Positions 27,985 to 36,728 of a DNA stretch of 64,000 bases are shown here, piece by piece. A program made the translations under genes and the position numbers. Source of the DNA: Hyphomicrobiales bacterium (GTDB lineage: Bacteria; Pseudomonadota; Alphaproteobacteria; Rhizobiales; Rhizobiaceae); the NCBI GenBank assembly GCA_900472605.1, contig UCJD01000039.1, positions 1 through 64,000 of the forward strand, written 5' to 3'. The notes under the pieces are model-generated. The model was given only the letters and a program-made list of their open reading frames with translations. It made no database searches and had not been told where the DNA came from. Each line of letters starts with the position of its first letter. The first letter of the stretch is position 1.

Positions 27985-28431
27985 TCAGTTTCGCTTCATA
28001 AGGGAAAGGGGACTAGCCGGCGTCGCCACGCCATTGCTGACCGAGTAAGCTCGACCGATCGCCATCGTCTCTGTCGTAAGCTTCGCCAGCAGTTGTCCGT
28101 CGACGGCAGCGATCGAATAGGCCAGCTCGACGGGCTTGGGTCCCTCCGTCGCGCTTGCGCTTTTGTCATCGATGACGATCGCAAAGCCCCACCTTTTCAA
28201 GGCAGCTTCCAGCGCGGCGGAGAATTCGGACGTGTCCTTGTGCAGTTTGATGGGAGTGTTCGTCGATCCGGCTTGCTCGGCGAAACGTCCAGCCATGTCG
28301 CCGGCGATAGCGCCAGCGGCGGGCCCGGTGATTTCTGCAGGTGCAGCAGTTGTGGAGAGCCCGTCGGTTGCAGTTTGGCATCCGGTTAAACCGAGCGCGA
28401 GGACAATCGGAATGAGGCGATGGAGCTGCAT
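27985..28431 (-). CDS. trbH: conjugal transfer lipoprotein TrbH
   Basis: 148 aa with a lipoprotein signal peptide; the lipobox LTGC puts the lipidated Cys at residue 18. The rest has the Ala-rich TrbH pattern, including a hydrophobic glycine/alanine segment (PAAGAIAGDMAGRFAEQ). It probably sits with TrbG at the outer membrane. Position between trbG and trbI is canonical. Confidence 0.88.
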   Translation of the reverse strand: MQLHRLIPIVLALGLTGCQTATDGLSTTAAPAEITGPAAGAIAGDMAGRFAEQAGSTNTPIKLHKDTSEFSAALEAALKRWGFAIVIDDKSASATEGPKPVELAYSIAAVDGQLLAKLTTETMAIGRAYSVSNGVATPASPLSLMKRN

Positions 28432-28434
28432 GGT

Positions 28435-29265
28435 TCACCCTCCCCGCCGGATCGTGATCTTCTGCTGTTTCCATCCGACCCCTGATATCAGGATCGCCTT
28501 GTCGATATTGTAGTCGACGATCATCATGTCGTTCTTCATCCGGTAATTGACGATGCGGTTCTGGCCGCCCGAGACGACGAACAGGACCGGCGCATCCTGA
28601 CCGGAGATTGCGCGGGGGAACTGAATGTAGGTCTTTTGCCCATCGGAATAGACGCGCTTCGGCCGCCACGGGGCGCTTCCGCTCAATGAGTATGAAAAGG
28701 CGAGCTGTTCGGGCGCGACACCGCCCTCCGGGCTGGTCATGGCCTGGAGGCGGGCGTTGATGTCGGAGAGCTTTGTGGCGGCATCTTCGGGATATTCGAA
28801 CCCGACGCGGGCCATGTATTGCGTGGGATGTGACTTCAGCTGGATATGATAGGTGCGCCGTGAGGTCGTCACGACCATGGACGTGACAAGTCCTGGCTCG
28901 GATGGTTTGACGATCAGGTGAATCGCCTGGCCACCGGCGGCGCCAGACGTCGCTGGTTCGACTTTCCAGCGAACGGTATCGCCAACCAGCACGTCGCGGA
29001 CGATTTCACCGCCCTGCAGCTCGATATCGCAGACCTGCAAGGGCGAGCAGACGACAGACGGCTGCGTCTCGCCGAAGAGAAAGATCACTTTGCCGTCCGG
29101 CCCACGTGTCACCAGTCCGGCCTGTCCTCGCCATTTGCCGGAGAGGTTCGTCCCCTTTGCCTCGTTGCCCGTCAGGCTTTGCGCGATCGCATTGGATGAG
29201 ACCTCGGCCGATACGGCAAGCGCCAGCATGCAGAGAAGCGCGGCGCGTTTGTGTTTGATCCTCAT
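28435..29265 (-). CDS. trbG: conjugal transfer protein TrbG (VirB9-like)
   Basis: 276 aa with a signal peptide (about 1-28). The VirB9/TrbG core contains GKVIFLFGETQPSVVCSPLQ, TYHIQLKSHPTQYMARVGFEYP and YSDGQKTYIQFPRA. It forms the outer-membrane core with TrbI and TrbH. Three bases separate its stop from the trbH start. Confidence 0.94.
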   Translation of the reverse strand: MRIKHKRAALLCMLALAVSAEVSSNAIAQSLTGNEAKGTNLSGKWRGQAGLVTRGPDGKVIFLFGETQPSVVCSPLQVCDIELQGGEIVRDVLVGDTVRWKVEPATSGAAGGQAIHLIVKPSEPGLVTSMVVTTSRRTYHIQLKSHPTQYMARVGFEYPEDAATKLSDINARLQAMTSPEGGVAPEQLAFSYSLSGSAPWRPKRVYSDGQKTYIQFPRAISGQDAPVLFVVSGGQNRIVNYRMKNDMMIVDYNIDKAILISGVGWKQQKITIRRGG

Positions 29266-29280
29266 TGCCGTTCCCTGCCC

Positions 29281-29943
29281 CTAAAGTTGTGCGGTCCAGT
29301 CGAAATCGGTCACATAGACGCCGATCGGATTGAGCCGGATTGTTGCTTCGTCCTGTGGTGATGTGATCGACACGGTCGCGATGCCCCGAAAACGCCGGGT
29401 TGCGACCTCTTTGCCTTTTCGATCGCGCTCGTATTCGGTCCAGTCGATCTGATAGGTCTGGTTCGAAAGTGCCACGATGTTGTTCACCTCGATCGCCACT
29501 GTCGCGTTGACCGCCTTTTCGAACGGCGAATTGCCGCGGAACCAGGCGTTGACCTTTTGCGTCGAGGCATCGCTCGTTCGTAGAAGCGCGTAGGTGCGAT
29601 CGATGTACTGTTTCTGCACCACGGCATCGGGCGTAATCGAACGGAAGGTGGTCACGAAATTCCCAAGGGTCGCGCGAACGACCCGCGTGTCGGCGTATTC
29701 GATCTGCTGCGGGAAGCCGCCGGAAACCGTGTTCCCGAGTTTGTCGACCTCGACGATGTAAGGAACGAGCTTGACCTGCGTGCTGAGATAAAGCGCGTAG
29801 CTAACGCCGATAACGGCCAATCCCAGGCTCAAGATGCCAACGGCCCGCCAGGCGGAAGCCGCCTTGACGTAGGAACCGTAACGTTCTGACCATTCCTGCC
29901 TTGCGGCAAGATACGGGTTCTCAGGTGCGGGATGCCCTGCCAT
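29281..29943 (-). CDS. trbF: conjugal transfer protein TrbF (VirB8-like)
   Basis: 220 aa, one membrane segment near residues 36-56, then a periplasmic VirB8-type domain (VEVDKLGNTVSGGFPQ, ATLGNFVTTFRSITPDAVVQ, YQIDWTEYERDRKG). It is an assembly hub at the inner membrane. Order and spacing match the Rhizobiaceae trb operon. Confidence 0.94.
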   Translation of the reverse strand: MAGHPAPENPYLAARQEWSERYGSYVKAASAWRAVGILSLGLAVIGVSYALYLSTQVKLVPYIVEVDKLGNTVSGGFPQQIEYADTRVVRATLGNFVTTFRSITPDAVVQKQYIDRTYALLRTSDASTQKVNAWFRGNSPFEKAVNATVAIEVNNIVALSNQTYQIDWTEYERDRKGKEVATRRFRGIATVSITSPQDEATIRLNPIGVYVTDFDWTAQL

Positions 29944-29964
29944 GTGTGTGATCCTGTCCGTGAA

Positions 29965-31146
29965 CTATGGTTTGTCCGGTCTTTCCGGAGGAGGTGGCGG
30001 AGCTGAAGGATTGCCCCTTGCCTGATCGAGTTTCGCGTTGGCCAAGCCAAGAAGCGAGCCGGCATAGGCGCCGGGCGACCCGATCGCCTTTTCCTTCGCG
30101 GCGGATCCGGCAGCCGTGGCGCCGGAGCTGAAACTTGCGCCCATACCTTTGAGCACCGAGCCTGCGGCCGACGATCCGCCGGCGCGCGCTGCCTGCGCGG
30201 CAGCAAAGCCAGCGCCAACCGCGCCGGCTCCGAGAAACGCGCCACCCGCTGCAAAAGTGGCCGCCTGTCCGCCGTGGCGGATTGTCTCCATTCCGCCGGA
30301 GACCGAAGCGCCCTGCACGACGCCTTGGATAATGTTCGGGACGTACATTGCAACAAGGAAAATGACGACGGAAATGCCCGCGATCGAGAGCGTGGTGATA
30401 TACTTATCCGTGCCAGTTGCCGGCGCCTGGGCAAGGCCAAGCATGACATTCGATCCGATCTTGGCGATCATGACCAAGGCCATTAGCTTCATCCCAACGC
30501 CAAAGGCATAAACGAGATAGCGGATCGCGAAGTCCTTCGTAAATGACGACCCACCGAGGCCGAGCATGATCATGCCGGCAAGAAGGCCGACATACATCTC
30601 GACCATGACAGATACGAAGATGGCGGCTACGAGAGAGAAACAGATAACAACAACGCCCATCGCAAGCACACCGGCTATTGCCAGCGCGTTATCCTCGAAG
30701 ACACCGAATTTTATCTCTTGCGACATCTGCGACGCCACGCGAATGCCCGCGTCGAAAACCTCTGCCGGTGACGCTGAGCCGCTGCCGGCGCCCAGCTGAA
30801 ACAGGCTATCGACGACGGCCTTAGCGAAGGCGGGTCCTTGCGTCAGAACAAATGCGAAGAAGCCGATGAACATGATGCGCCGGACGAGTTCAGCGAACCA
30901 ACTTTCCAGCGATGCGGCCTGGATCGCGAGCCATACCGCCGCAATACCGACTTCGATGCCAGCAAGGATCCAGAATAGCGACTTTGCTGCGTCCATGACG
31001 GAGGTTTCCCACCCCCTGGTCGCTAACGAAACTTGGTTTTGCAGTTCGGTCAACACCTGGCCCTCTTGCGCGAAGGTCGGTTGTGCCCCTGTCAGAACCG
31101 CTATGCCCGCCGTCAGAATCGTTGTCTTCGCAATGAGCCTCACCAT
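29965..31146 (-). CDS. trbL: conjugal transfer protein TrbL (VirB6-like)
   Basis: 393 aa polytopic inner-membrane protein with a signal-like N-terminus (AQPTFAQEGQVL), at least five membrane segments and a C-terminal tail rich in Gly, Ala, Ser and Pro that ends in a proline run (PSAPPPPPERPDKP). It forms part of the inner-membrane channel. Its start overlaps the trbK stop by seven bases. Confidence 0.94.
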   Translation of the reverse strand: MVRLIAKTTILTAGIAVLTGAQPTFAQEGQVLTELQNQVSLATRGWETSVMDAAKSLFWILAGIEVGIAAVWLAIQAASLESWFAELVRRIMFIGFFAFVLTQGPAFAKAVVDSLFQLGAGSGSASPAEVFDAGIRVASQMSQEIKFGVFEDNALAIAGVLAMGVVVICFSLVAAIFVSVMVEMYVGLLAGMIMLGLGGSSFTKDFAIRYLVYAFGVGMKLMALVMIAKIGSNVMLGLAQAPATGTDKYITTLSIAGISVVIFLVAMYVPNIIQGVVQGASVSGGMETIRHGGQAATFAAGGAFLGAGAVGAGFAAAQAARAGGSSAAGSVLKGMGASFSSGATAAGSAAKEKAIGSPGAYAGSLLGLANAKLDQARGNPSAPPPPPERPDKP

Positions 31147-31337
31147 CTCGGCCGCATCTCCTGACCCTTCGGGATCGGCGGGAGCGCCTTGCCGATGCCA
31201 AAGAACTTGTCGTGTGCTATGCGCTGTTCTTCCGTCATCGACGATGGGCTTTGGTCTCGCACCGTGACCACGGTTGCACTTGCGGCCACCCCTACGATGA
31301 CACCGCAGATGAACGTCATCAATAAAGTACGTCTCAC
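31140..31337 (-). CDS. trbK: TrbK, entry-exclusion type small protein
   Basis: 65 aa with an N-terminal hydrophobic segment and a C-terminal ALPPIPKGQEMRPRW tail. The similar tail of TrbJ here (IPPGQMMEPRW) is striking. Located between trbJ and trbL as in Ti plasmids, where TrbK acts in entry exclusion. In this lineage I see no lipobox cysteine, so it is probably an inner-membrane-anchored form. Confidence 0.82.
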   Translation of the reverse strand: MRRTLLMTFICGVIVGVAASATVVTVRDQSPSSMTEEQRIAHDKFFGIGKALPPIPKGQEMRPRW

Positions 31338-32143
31338 CAGCGTGGCTCCATCATCTGACCGGGCGGGATCGGCTTGACCTCGGCATTGAAGAAATTTTCG
31401 CGGCGCGCCTCAGCGAGATCATTGTCTGTCTGCTCGCTCTGCAGCCAGGTCCCCATCATCGTCGTTTGCTGGGAGACAATCCCTCGGAGCTTCTGCATCT
31501 GGGCGACCTGCTGAGCCGCGATCTGGTGGCCGACCTGAAGCGCCCTCATCTGGCCATCCGCCGATTGCGACATCGATCGCAGCTGGCTCATCGTCGCCTC
31601 CTCGCTGTCGAACTGATCGGCGGTGAGGCTTGCGGCCTTGAGCGTGCTTCCAATCGTGTCGCGGTTCGTGTCGGACCAGGTCTGATAGGTGGACGAAAAG
31701 CTCTCGGCGTTCGGCAGGTCTGTCTTCAGGTCGGAGTAGCTTTTGAAGCGTAGCTTCAAGAGATCATCGGCATTGCCCATGGAAAAGGCGATGCCCTGGC
31801 CCTGATCGACGATATCGCGTAGCTTATTCAAGTCGCCTTCGACCTGACCCCAGATGTGGTTCGGGAGCTGGGCCGTATTCTGCAACATGTTCTGGTAGAT
31901 ATTGAGCTGGTTCTGTATTTGCTCAGCAAGCTGCGTGATCTGTGTCAGCTGGTTATCAACCTGCAGGCCGGAGCTCTTCAGCAGGTCGACAAGCTCAGCG
32001 TTGTTGGCAAGCTGCGTCCATTCAGTTGCTGCGCCCGTCGCCGCTCCCGCGATACTTTCCTGCGGAAGCAGGCCTGCCGCAAGAATCCCAACAATCCCGG
32101 CCCGCATCGCCAATTGTCTGAAATTTGGAATAGCGTCACACAT
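31334..32143 (-). CDS. trbJ: conjugal transfer protein TrbJ (VirB5-like)
   Basis: 269 aa. The ATG at 32143 overlaps the trbE stop by eight bases; an internal ATG at 32107 would start directly at the signal peptide (MRAGIVGILAAGLLPQES). The mature protein is helical with heptad-rich Gln segments (DNQLTQITQLAEQIQNQLNI). VirB5-type proteins are exported to the pilus or pore tip. The C-terminus ends MEPRW like TrbK. Confidence 0.9.
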   Translation of the reverse strand: MCDAIPNFRQLAMRAGIVGILAAGLLPQESIAGAATGAATEWTQLANNAELVDLLKSSGLQVDNQLTQITQLAEQIQNQLNIYQNMLQNTAQLPNHIWGQVEGDLNKLRDIVDQGQGIAFSMGNADDLLKLRFKSYSDLKTDLPNAESFSSTYQTWSDTNRDTIGSTLKAASLTADQFDSEEATMSQLRSMSQSADGQMRALQVGHQIAAQQVAQMQKLRGIVSQQTTMMGTWLQSEQTDNDLAEARRENFFNAEVKPIPPGQMMEPRW

Positions 32144-34571
32144 CGCGGGTTATCCCCCTTTCGATAAGCCATTGAGCCGGCCATTCGTGGCCGTGGATCG
32201 ACGAGAGTTCCCTGATGCGGGCCAGATCCGCTTTGCCAGAAGCGCCGACGAAGGAAAGCGTGACCGGACCCAGCGACATGTCGAAGAGCCTGCGGCCGTC
32301 GGGCGACGTCACGTAGTATTCGCGTTTCGGGATGGCATTTGCGACGATCTCGATCTGCCGCTCGTTGAAGCCGATCCTCTCATAGAATTCGCGCGTGCCG
32401 GTCTCCCGGGCCGCTCCATTCGGGAGGCAAATCTTGGCTGGACAAGATTCCTTCAGGACGTCGACGATGCCCGAGCGTTCCGCGTCGGAGATCGACTGCG
32501 TCGCGAGGATAACGGCGCAGTTGGCCTTACGCAGCACCTTGAGCCATTCCCTGATCTTGTCGCGGAACACAGGATGGCCGAGCATCAGCCATGCCTCGTC
32601 CAGAACGATAAGGCTTGGCGAACCATCAAGCCGCCTCTCGATCCGCCGGAACAGATAGGTTAGGACGGGGACGAGATTGCGCTCACCCATATTCATCAGC
32701 TGCTCGATCTCGAAGCACTGGAAACGACCGAGCGTCAGGCCATCTTTTTCCGCATCAAGGAGCTGCCCCATTGGACCATCGACCGTGTAGTGATGGAGGG
32801 CATCCTTGATCTCGCGCATCTGGACGCCACTGACGAAGTCAGAGAGCGAGCGGCCAGGCGCCGAGGCCATCAATCCAATCTGTCGCGAAATCGCGTTTCG
32901 ATGGTCTGGCGCAACCGTCACGCCCTGAAGCGAAACGAGGGTCTCGATCCACTCGGATGCCCAGGCTCGATCCGCGTCAGTCGAGAGCTCGGACAGCGGG
33001 CAGAAGGCAAGAGTGGCTCCCTCCCCTCTTTCGCCACCGATCTCATAGTGGTCACCGCCGACGCCGAGCGTCAGTGGCAGCATGGAATTGCCTTTGTCGA
33101 AGGCGAAGACTTGCGCCTTGTCGTAACGGCAAAATTGCGCAGCGATCAGCGCGAGAAGCGTCGACTTGCCGGAGCCCGTTGGCCCGAAAATCAAGGTATG
33201 ACCAACGTCGTCGACATGCAGGTTCAGTCGGAAGGGCGAGGAGCCGGACGCCACCTGCATCAGTGGCGGCGCATCGGGCGGATAGAATGGACATGGCGCG
33301 GACGGCTGCCCTGACCAGACAGAGTTCAGCGGGATAAGGTCTGCCAGATTGCGCGTGTTGATCAGCGGTTCGCGGATGTTGCAGTACCAGTTGCCAGGCA
33401 GGCTCCCGAGAAAGGCATCGGTCGCATTCAACGTCTCGATGCGAGCTCCAAATCCCTCCGCCTGGATGAGGCGACGCACCGATTCCGCCTTCTCCTGCAG
33501 CGCCGAGCGGCTTTCGTCGAAGAGGATGACAACAGGCGTGTAATAGCCGTAGGCGACAAGTTGCGATGAGGCTTCGGCGATCGCATCTTCGGTCTCGGCA
33601 ACCATCGCCATCGCATCCTGATCGATCGACCGCGATTGCGTCTGGAACAGCTGGTCGAAGAACGGCCGAACCTTCTGCTGCCATTTCTTTCGGGTCCGCT
33701 CCAGGCGCAGCTTGGCCTCCTCCGCGTCGAGGAAGATGAAACGCGACGACCAGCGATACGTTAGCGGCATGAGGTCTAGGCTTTTCAAGATCCCCGGCCA
33801 GCTCTCGGCGGGAAGCCCATCGATCGCGATCACGCCGAGAAATCGGCCTTCGACCCGCGGCGTCAGTCCGTGCTCCAGCTCCGCTGTCGCGAGCCAGTCC
33901 AGGTACATGGGAATTTCTGGCAGGCGGACGGGATGGTTCTCGCCGGTAATGGCAAATCGAATGAACTGGAAGAGCGCGTCGTAGCGCGCAAAGCGATCAC
34001 CATCCCGTTCGGAAACCTCTCGGGTCAGCATGCGCTGGACCGAAAGAACATTGCCGAGATACTGCTCGATCTCCCGGATCGAGCGCCGGAAAGCATCAAG
34101 AGCTGTGTCGGCATATTTCGCGGAGCGGCTTTCGGTATCCGAGTAGATATAGCGGATCAGGCCGGATCGGCGTCGTTCTGGCGGCCGGTAGGTCAAGATA
34201 AGAGCGTGCCGGCTTTCGAAATGCCCGCGTTCCTGCCCAAAATGCCGCCGACGCTCGTCATCGATGAGCGACGTGACAGTATCGGGGAAATAGCTGCGCT
34301 CAGCAGACGGGTATTCCGTCGTCGGCACCCGCACGGCCTCGACCTGGATCATCCAGCCCGTACCGAGCCGGGAAAGGATCGCGTTGATTTGACGAGAAAG
34401 CTCGTTGCGCTCGAAATCAGTCGCGCTCTCGGAATCCGGACCGGCAAAATACCACCCAGCCATCAGACTGCCGTCCTTCAGCAAAAGGATCCCGTTGTCG
34501 ACAAGGCCCGCATAGGGAACCAGGTCAGCGAATGATGGACCGGTCGATCGAAATGTGCGCAATGCGACCAT
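32136..34571 (-). CDS. trbE: conjugal transfer ATPase TrbE (VirB4-like)
   Basis: 811 aa from ATG 34571, which has GAGGATC upstream and matches the usual TrbE N-terminus (MVALRTFRSTGPSFADLVPY). The frame is open upstream to 34646 but that overlaps trbD. Walker A is IFGPTGSGKSTLLALIA and Walker B SLIVLDEAWLMLGHP, with the VirB4 motif VILATQSISDAERSGI. It powers pilus assembly and substrate transfer at the inner membrane. Confidence 0.96.
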   Translation of the reverse strand: MVALRTFRSTGPSFADLVPYAGLVDNGILLLKDGSLMAGWYFAGPDSESATDFERNELSRQINAILSRLGTGWMIQVEAVRVPTTEYPSAERSYFPDTVTSLIDDERRRHFGQERGHFESRHALILTYRPPERRRSGLIRYIYSDTESRSAKYADTALDAFRRSIREIEQYLGNVLSVQRMLTREVSERDGDRFARYDALFQFIRFAITGENHPVRLPEIPMYLDWLATAELEHGLTPRVEGRFLGVIAIDGLPAESWPGILKSLDLMPLTYRWSSRFIFLDAEEAKLRLERTRKKWQQKVRPFFDQLFQTQSRSIDQDAMAMVAETEDAIAEASSQLVAYGYYTPVVILFDESRSALQEKAESVRRLIQAEGFGARIETLNATDAFLGSLPGNWYCNIREPLINTRNLADLIPLNSVWSGQPSAPCPFYPPDAPPLMQVASGSSPFRLNLHVDDVGHTLIFGPTGSGKSTLLALIAAQFCRYDKAQVFAFDKGNSMLPLTLGVGGDHYEIGGERGEGATLAFCPLSELSTDADRAWASEWIETLVSLQGVTVAPDHRNAISRQIGLMASAPGRSLSDFVSGVQMREIKDALHHYTVDGPMGQLLDAEKDGLTLGRFQCFEIEQLMNMGERNLVPVLTYLFRRIERRLDGSPSLIVLDEAWLMLGHPVFRDKIREWLKVLRKANCAVILATQSISDAERSGIVDVLKESCPAKICLPNGAARETGTREFYERIGFNERQIEIVANAIPKREYYVTSPDGRRLFDMSLGPVTLSFVGASGKADLARIRELSSIHGHEWPAQWLIERGITRDV

Positions 34572-34581
34572 CGCGAGATCC

Positions 34582-34881
34582 TCAATAACGGCGCCAGGGC
34601 GCAGAGGTCGGAAGGTAATGCGCCCGATAGCGCATATGGCGGGCATAGACTTTGCGCATCATGGGATCGGACTTCGCCATAATGCGGAGCGCGCCGACGA
34701 CCACGATCCAGATCGCAACGCCGAACAAGGCGGAGTAAATGGTCAGCACGACGAAGATCAGGATGATCGCCGCGAGCCCGGTCAGCAGCACGAGCTCTCG
34801 ATCCGCTCCCATCAAGAGGTTCGGCCGCGACAAGGCGCGATGGATCCGGTTGCGATGAAGGCCCGCACCAGCCTCAGCCAT
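34582..34881 (-). CDS. trbD: conjugal transfer protein TrbD (VirB3-like)
   Basis: 99 aa from ATG 34881 (MAEAGAGLHRNRIHRALSRP), the standard TrbD start; the open frame extends further into trbC. Two hydrophobic segments lie near residues 31-73 and a basic tail follows. It overlaps the trbC stop by eight bases. It works as a small inner-membrane partner of TrbE. Confidence 0.93.
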   Translation of the reverse strand: MAEAGAGLHRNRIHRALSRPNLLMGADRELVLLTGLAAIILIFVVLTIYSALFGVAIWIVVVGALRIMAKSDPMMRKVYARHMRYRAHYLPTSAPWRRY

Positions 34882-35281
34882 GACGACGACCGTCCCATGC
34901 CCCGACCCGATTTGCGTTCGGGATAGTGGTTTTCTCAGCGGCAAACGAGCTCCCTATCGAAGCGCCGGTCGAACCAAAGAGCCCGACGATCGTCGTTGCG
35001 CCAAGCAGGATCCCTGCGACCAGCACCACATACACCAGTCGTCGCGCGAAATCGTTGAGCTCGCCACCGAAGATCAGCATGCCGCCAGCAATCGCGACCG
35101 CGGCCAATGCAATGTAGCCGGCGACCGGGCCCGTGATAGACTGCTGGATTTGCTCGAGCGGTCCTTCCCACGGCAGGCTTCCGCCTGACCCCGCAAATGC
35201 TGGCCCGGCAAATGCGGCGCAGGTCAATGCGGCGGTAATTCCCAAACGGAGAGAGCGATTATGCTGCATCACTGTGCTCAT
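34874..35281 (-). CDS. trbC: conjugative prepilin TrbC (VirB2-like)
   Basis: 135 aa from ATG 35281, or 131 aa from ATG 35269; both overlap the trbB end. A long signal peptide (to about FAGPAFAG) precedes a two-helix hydrophobic pilin body (VAGYIALAAVAIAGGMLIFG, then VYVVLVAGILLGATTIVGLF). This is the pilus subunit. An upstream in-frame ATG at 35335 lies deep inside trbB and is unlikely. Confidence 0.93.
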   Translation of the reverse strand: MSTVMQHNRSLRLGITAALTCAAFAGPAFAGSGGSLPWEGPLEQIQQSITGPVAGYIALAAVAIAGGMLIFGGELNDFARRLVYVVLVAGILLGATTIVGLFGSTGASIGSSFAAEKTTIPNANRVGAWDGRRHG

Positions 35282-36224
35282 CCGTCTGCGGGTAGTGTTC
35301 TGTCTGGTAGAGCGAGCCATTGAACCCTTCGACATGCAGGACCTCTCGGACCCGGCGGCCCCGCCCGGCGCGCTCGATCGAGATGATGAGATCGACTGCC
35401 TCAGCTATTACGGCTTGCATTGGCTGCTGGCTGGCTTCCGATGTCAGTTGCTCGAGACGACGCAGCGCTGACATGGCGGAATTGGCATGGATCGTCGTGA
35501 CCCCTCCAGGATGCCCTGTGTTCCAGGCCTTCAGTAATGTCAGTGCGGCGCCGTCGCGCACCTCGCCAACGATGATGCGATCGGGACGCAGGCGCATCGT
35601 GCTCTTGAGAAGCCTTGCCATGTCGACCGCGTCGCTGGTGTGGAGGCAGACAGCATTTTCTGCCTCGCATTGGATTTCGGACGTGTCCTCGAGGACCACC
35701 ATCCTGTCCTCGGGCGCAGCGGAAACGATTTCCGCGATGACAGCGTTCGCCAGTGTTGTCTTGCCCGAGCCAGTCCCGCCGGCGATGACGATATTTAGGC
35801 GGTTGGAGATGGCGCTGCGGATGATCGACGCCTGCGCTTCCGTCATGATCGTTGCGGTCACGTAATCTTTGAGGGGTATGACCCGCGAAGCGCGCCGGCG
35901 GATCGTAAACGTCGGCGAGTTGACGACGGGAGGCAAAAGACCTTCGAAGCGGTGGCCACCAATCGGCAGCTCACCGGAGATGATTGGTCGTTCGCCATCG
36001 GCTTCCGACTGGAGAGCATGCGCGACCGATCCGATAACAGTTTCGGCGGCAGTTGCTTGCATCTCACCAGCTGGCGCGACGCCGTGGCCTAGCCGTTCGA
36101 TGAACAGCTTACCATCTGGATTGAGCATGATCTCGACGACCGTCGGATCCTCAAGGGCAATGCAAAGGTGTTCGCCGAGCGCGTCCTGGAGCTTACGGAC
36201 AAGGCGAGAGTGCGACTGAAGCAT
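35259..36224 (-). CDS. trbB: conjugal transfer ATPase TrbB (VirB11-like)
   Basis: 321 aa hexameric traffic ATPase. Walker A is IAGGTGSGKTTLANAVIAEI; the Asp box reads MVVLEDTSEIQ, Walker B RLRPDRIIVGEVRD and the His box HPGGVTTIHANSA. It is the first gene of the operon. In Ti plasmids traI precedes trbB; here nothing is between trbB and its control region. A tra-box-like palindrome lies 64 bp upstream, and the first codons are repeated in broken form at 52 kb. Confidence 0.95.
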   Translation of the reverse strand: MLQSHSRLVRKLQDALGEHLCIALEDPTVVEIMLNPDGKLFIERLGHGVAPAGEMQATAAETVIGSVAHALQSEADGERPIISGELPIGGHRFEGLLPPVVNSPTFTIRRRASRVIPLKDYVTATIMTEAQASIIRSAISNRLNIVIAGGTGSGKTTLANAVIAEIVSAAPEDRMVVLEDTSEIQCEAENAVCLHTSDAVDMARLLKSTMRLRPDRIIVGEVRDGAALTLLKAWNTGHPGGVTTIHANSAMSALRRLEQLTSEASQQPMQAVIAEAVDLIISIERAGRGRRVREVLHVEGFNGSLYQTEHYPQTDEHSDAA

Positions 36225-36310
36225 GGGGAAGCTCGTCTCCTCGATTGAGTGCAGGAGGAGAGAAACCCCGGTGGCTTCGCGAAGTCCATGTGCAAACTTG
36301 CACCTCGCGA
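36201..36310. repeat. direct repeat copy A: trbB start plus tra-box region
   Basis: This segment, holding the first eight codons of trbB and its upstream region, recurs in the same orientation at 51988-52104. Over 36201-36262 I count 48 of 62 positions identical to 51988-52049. After a less similar stretch with a 7-bp length difference, both end with a tra-box palindrome and CTCGCGA. The copies flank about 15.7 kb that holds the HU, cyclase, AraC and sugar-catabolic genes. Confidence 0.75.
36288..36305. promoter_or_regulatory. tra-box-like palindrome upstream of trbB
   Basis: ATGTGCAAACTTGCACCT. The inner GTGCAA-AC-TTGCAC is a perfect inverted repeat and fits the LuxR/TraR tra-box form GTGCAG-AT-CTGCAC at 11 of 14 positions. 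It lies 64 bp ahead of trbB. A TraR-type quorum-sensing regulator is therefore the likely activator of conjugation here, although no traR or traI gene is in the window. Confidence 0.68.
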
Positions 36311-36728
36311 GTTGCGGCCGGATCCTTCAAGGTCGGGTCGTTTCAAAGATTGTCAGCTGCCAGACGGAGAGGAATGCGATGGATAGATGACAATCTCCCG
36401 GCTGCGCGCAGCACTGCCACAGGCTCGCGTGGCGTGCTTTTCGCCAACGCATTTGACGGCGAAGCTATGTCCGTGGGGAGTGGATGATGTCGCCGACATT
36501 GTCGCGTTTCGGATGAACCGCGGCTGGAGTGGGATCCATTCCCTTGCCATATTCGCGATTAAGATCATTGCAATCAGAAGCGAGAAACGGTGTTATGCTC
36601 TCACATTGTCCTCGCCGCTATGATCTTTGATCGCCGATCACTGACGAGCGACGGACGAGCGACGGACGTTTTTCACGGACATCAGCGCATTGCCTGTTTT
36701 CATGCAAAACCCTTTTATCTCTCAGCTT
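36311..36728. other. gene-free stretch, possible decayed repD
   Basis: About 420 bp without a convincing gene. Right of the tra box there is GACGGAGAGG, then an ATG at about 36378 that soon hits a stop, at roughly the distance where copy B has the ribosome site and start of the repD-like ORF. It may be a decayed copy. A short tandem repeat of GACGAGCGACG lies near 36643-36667. Confidence 0.35.
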
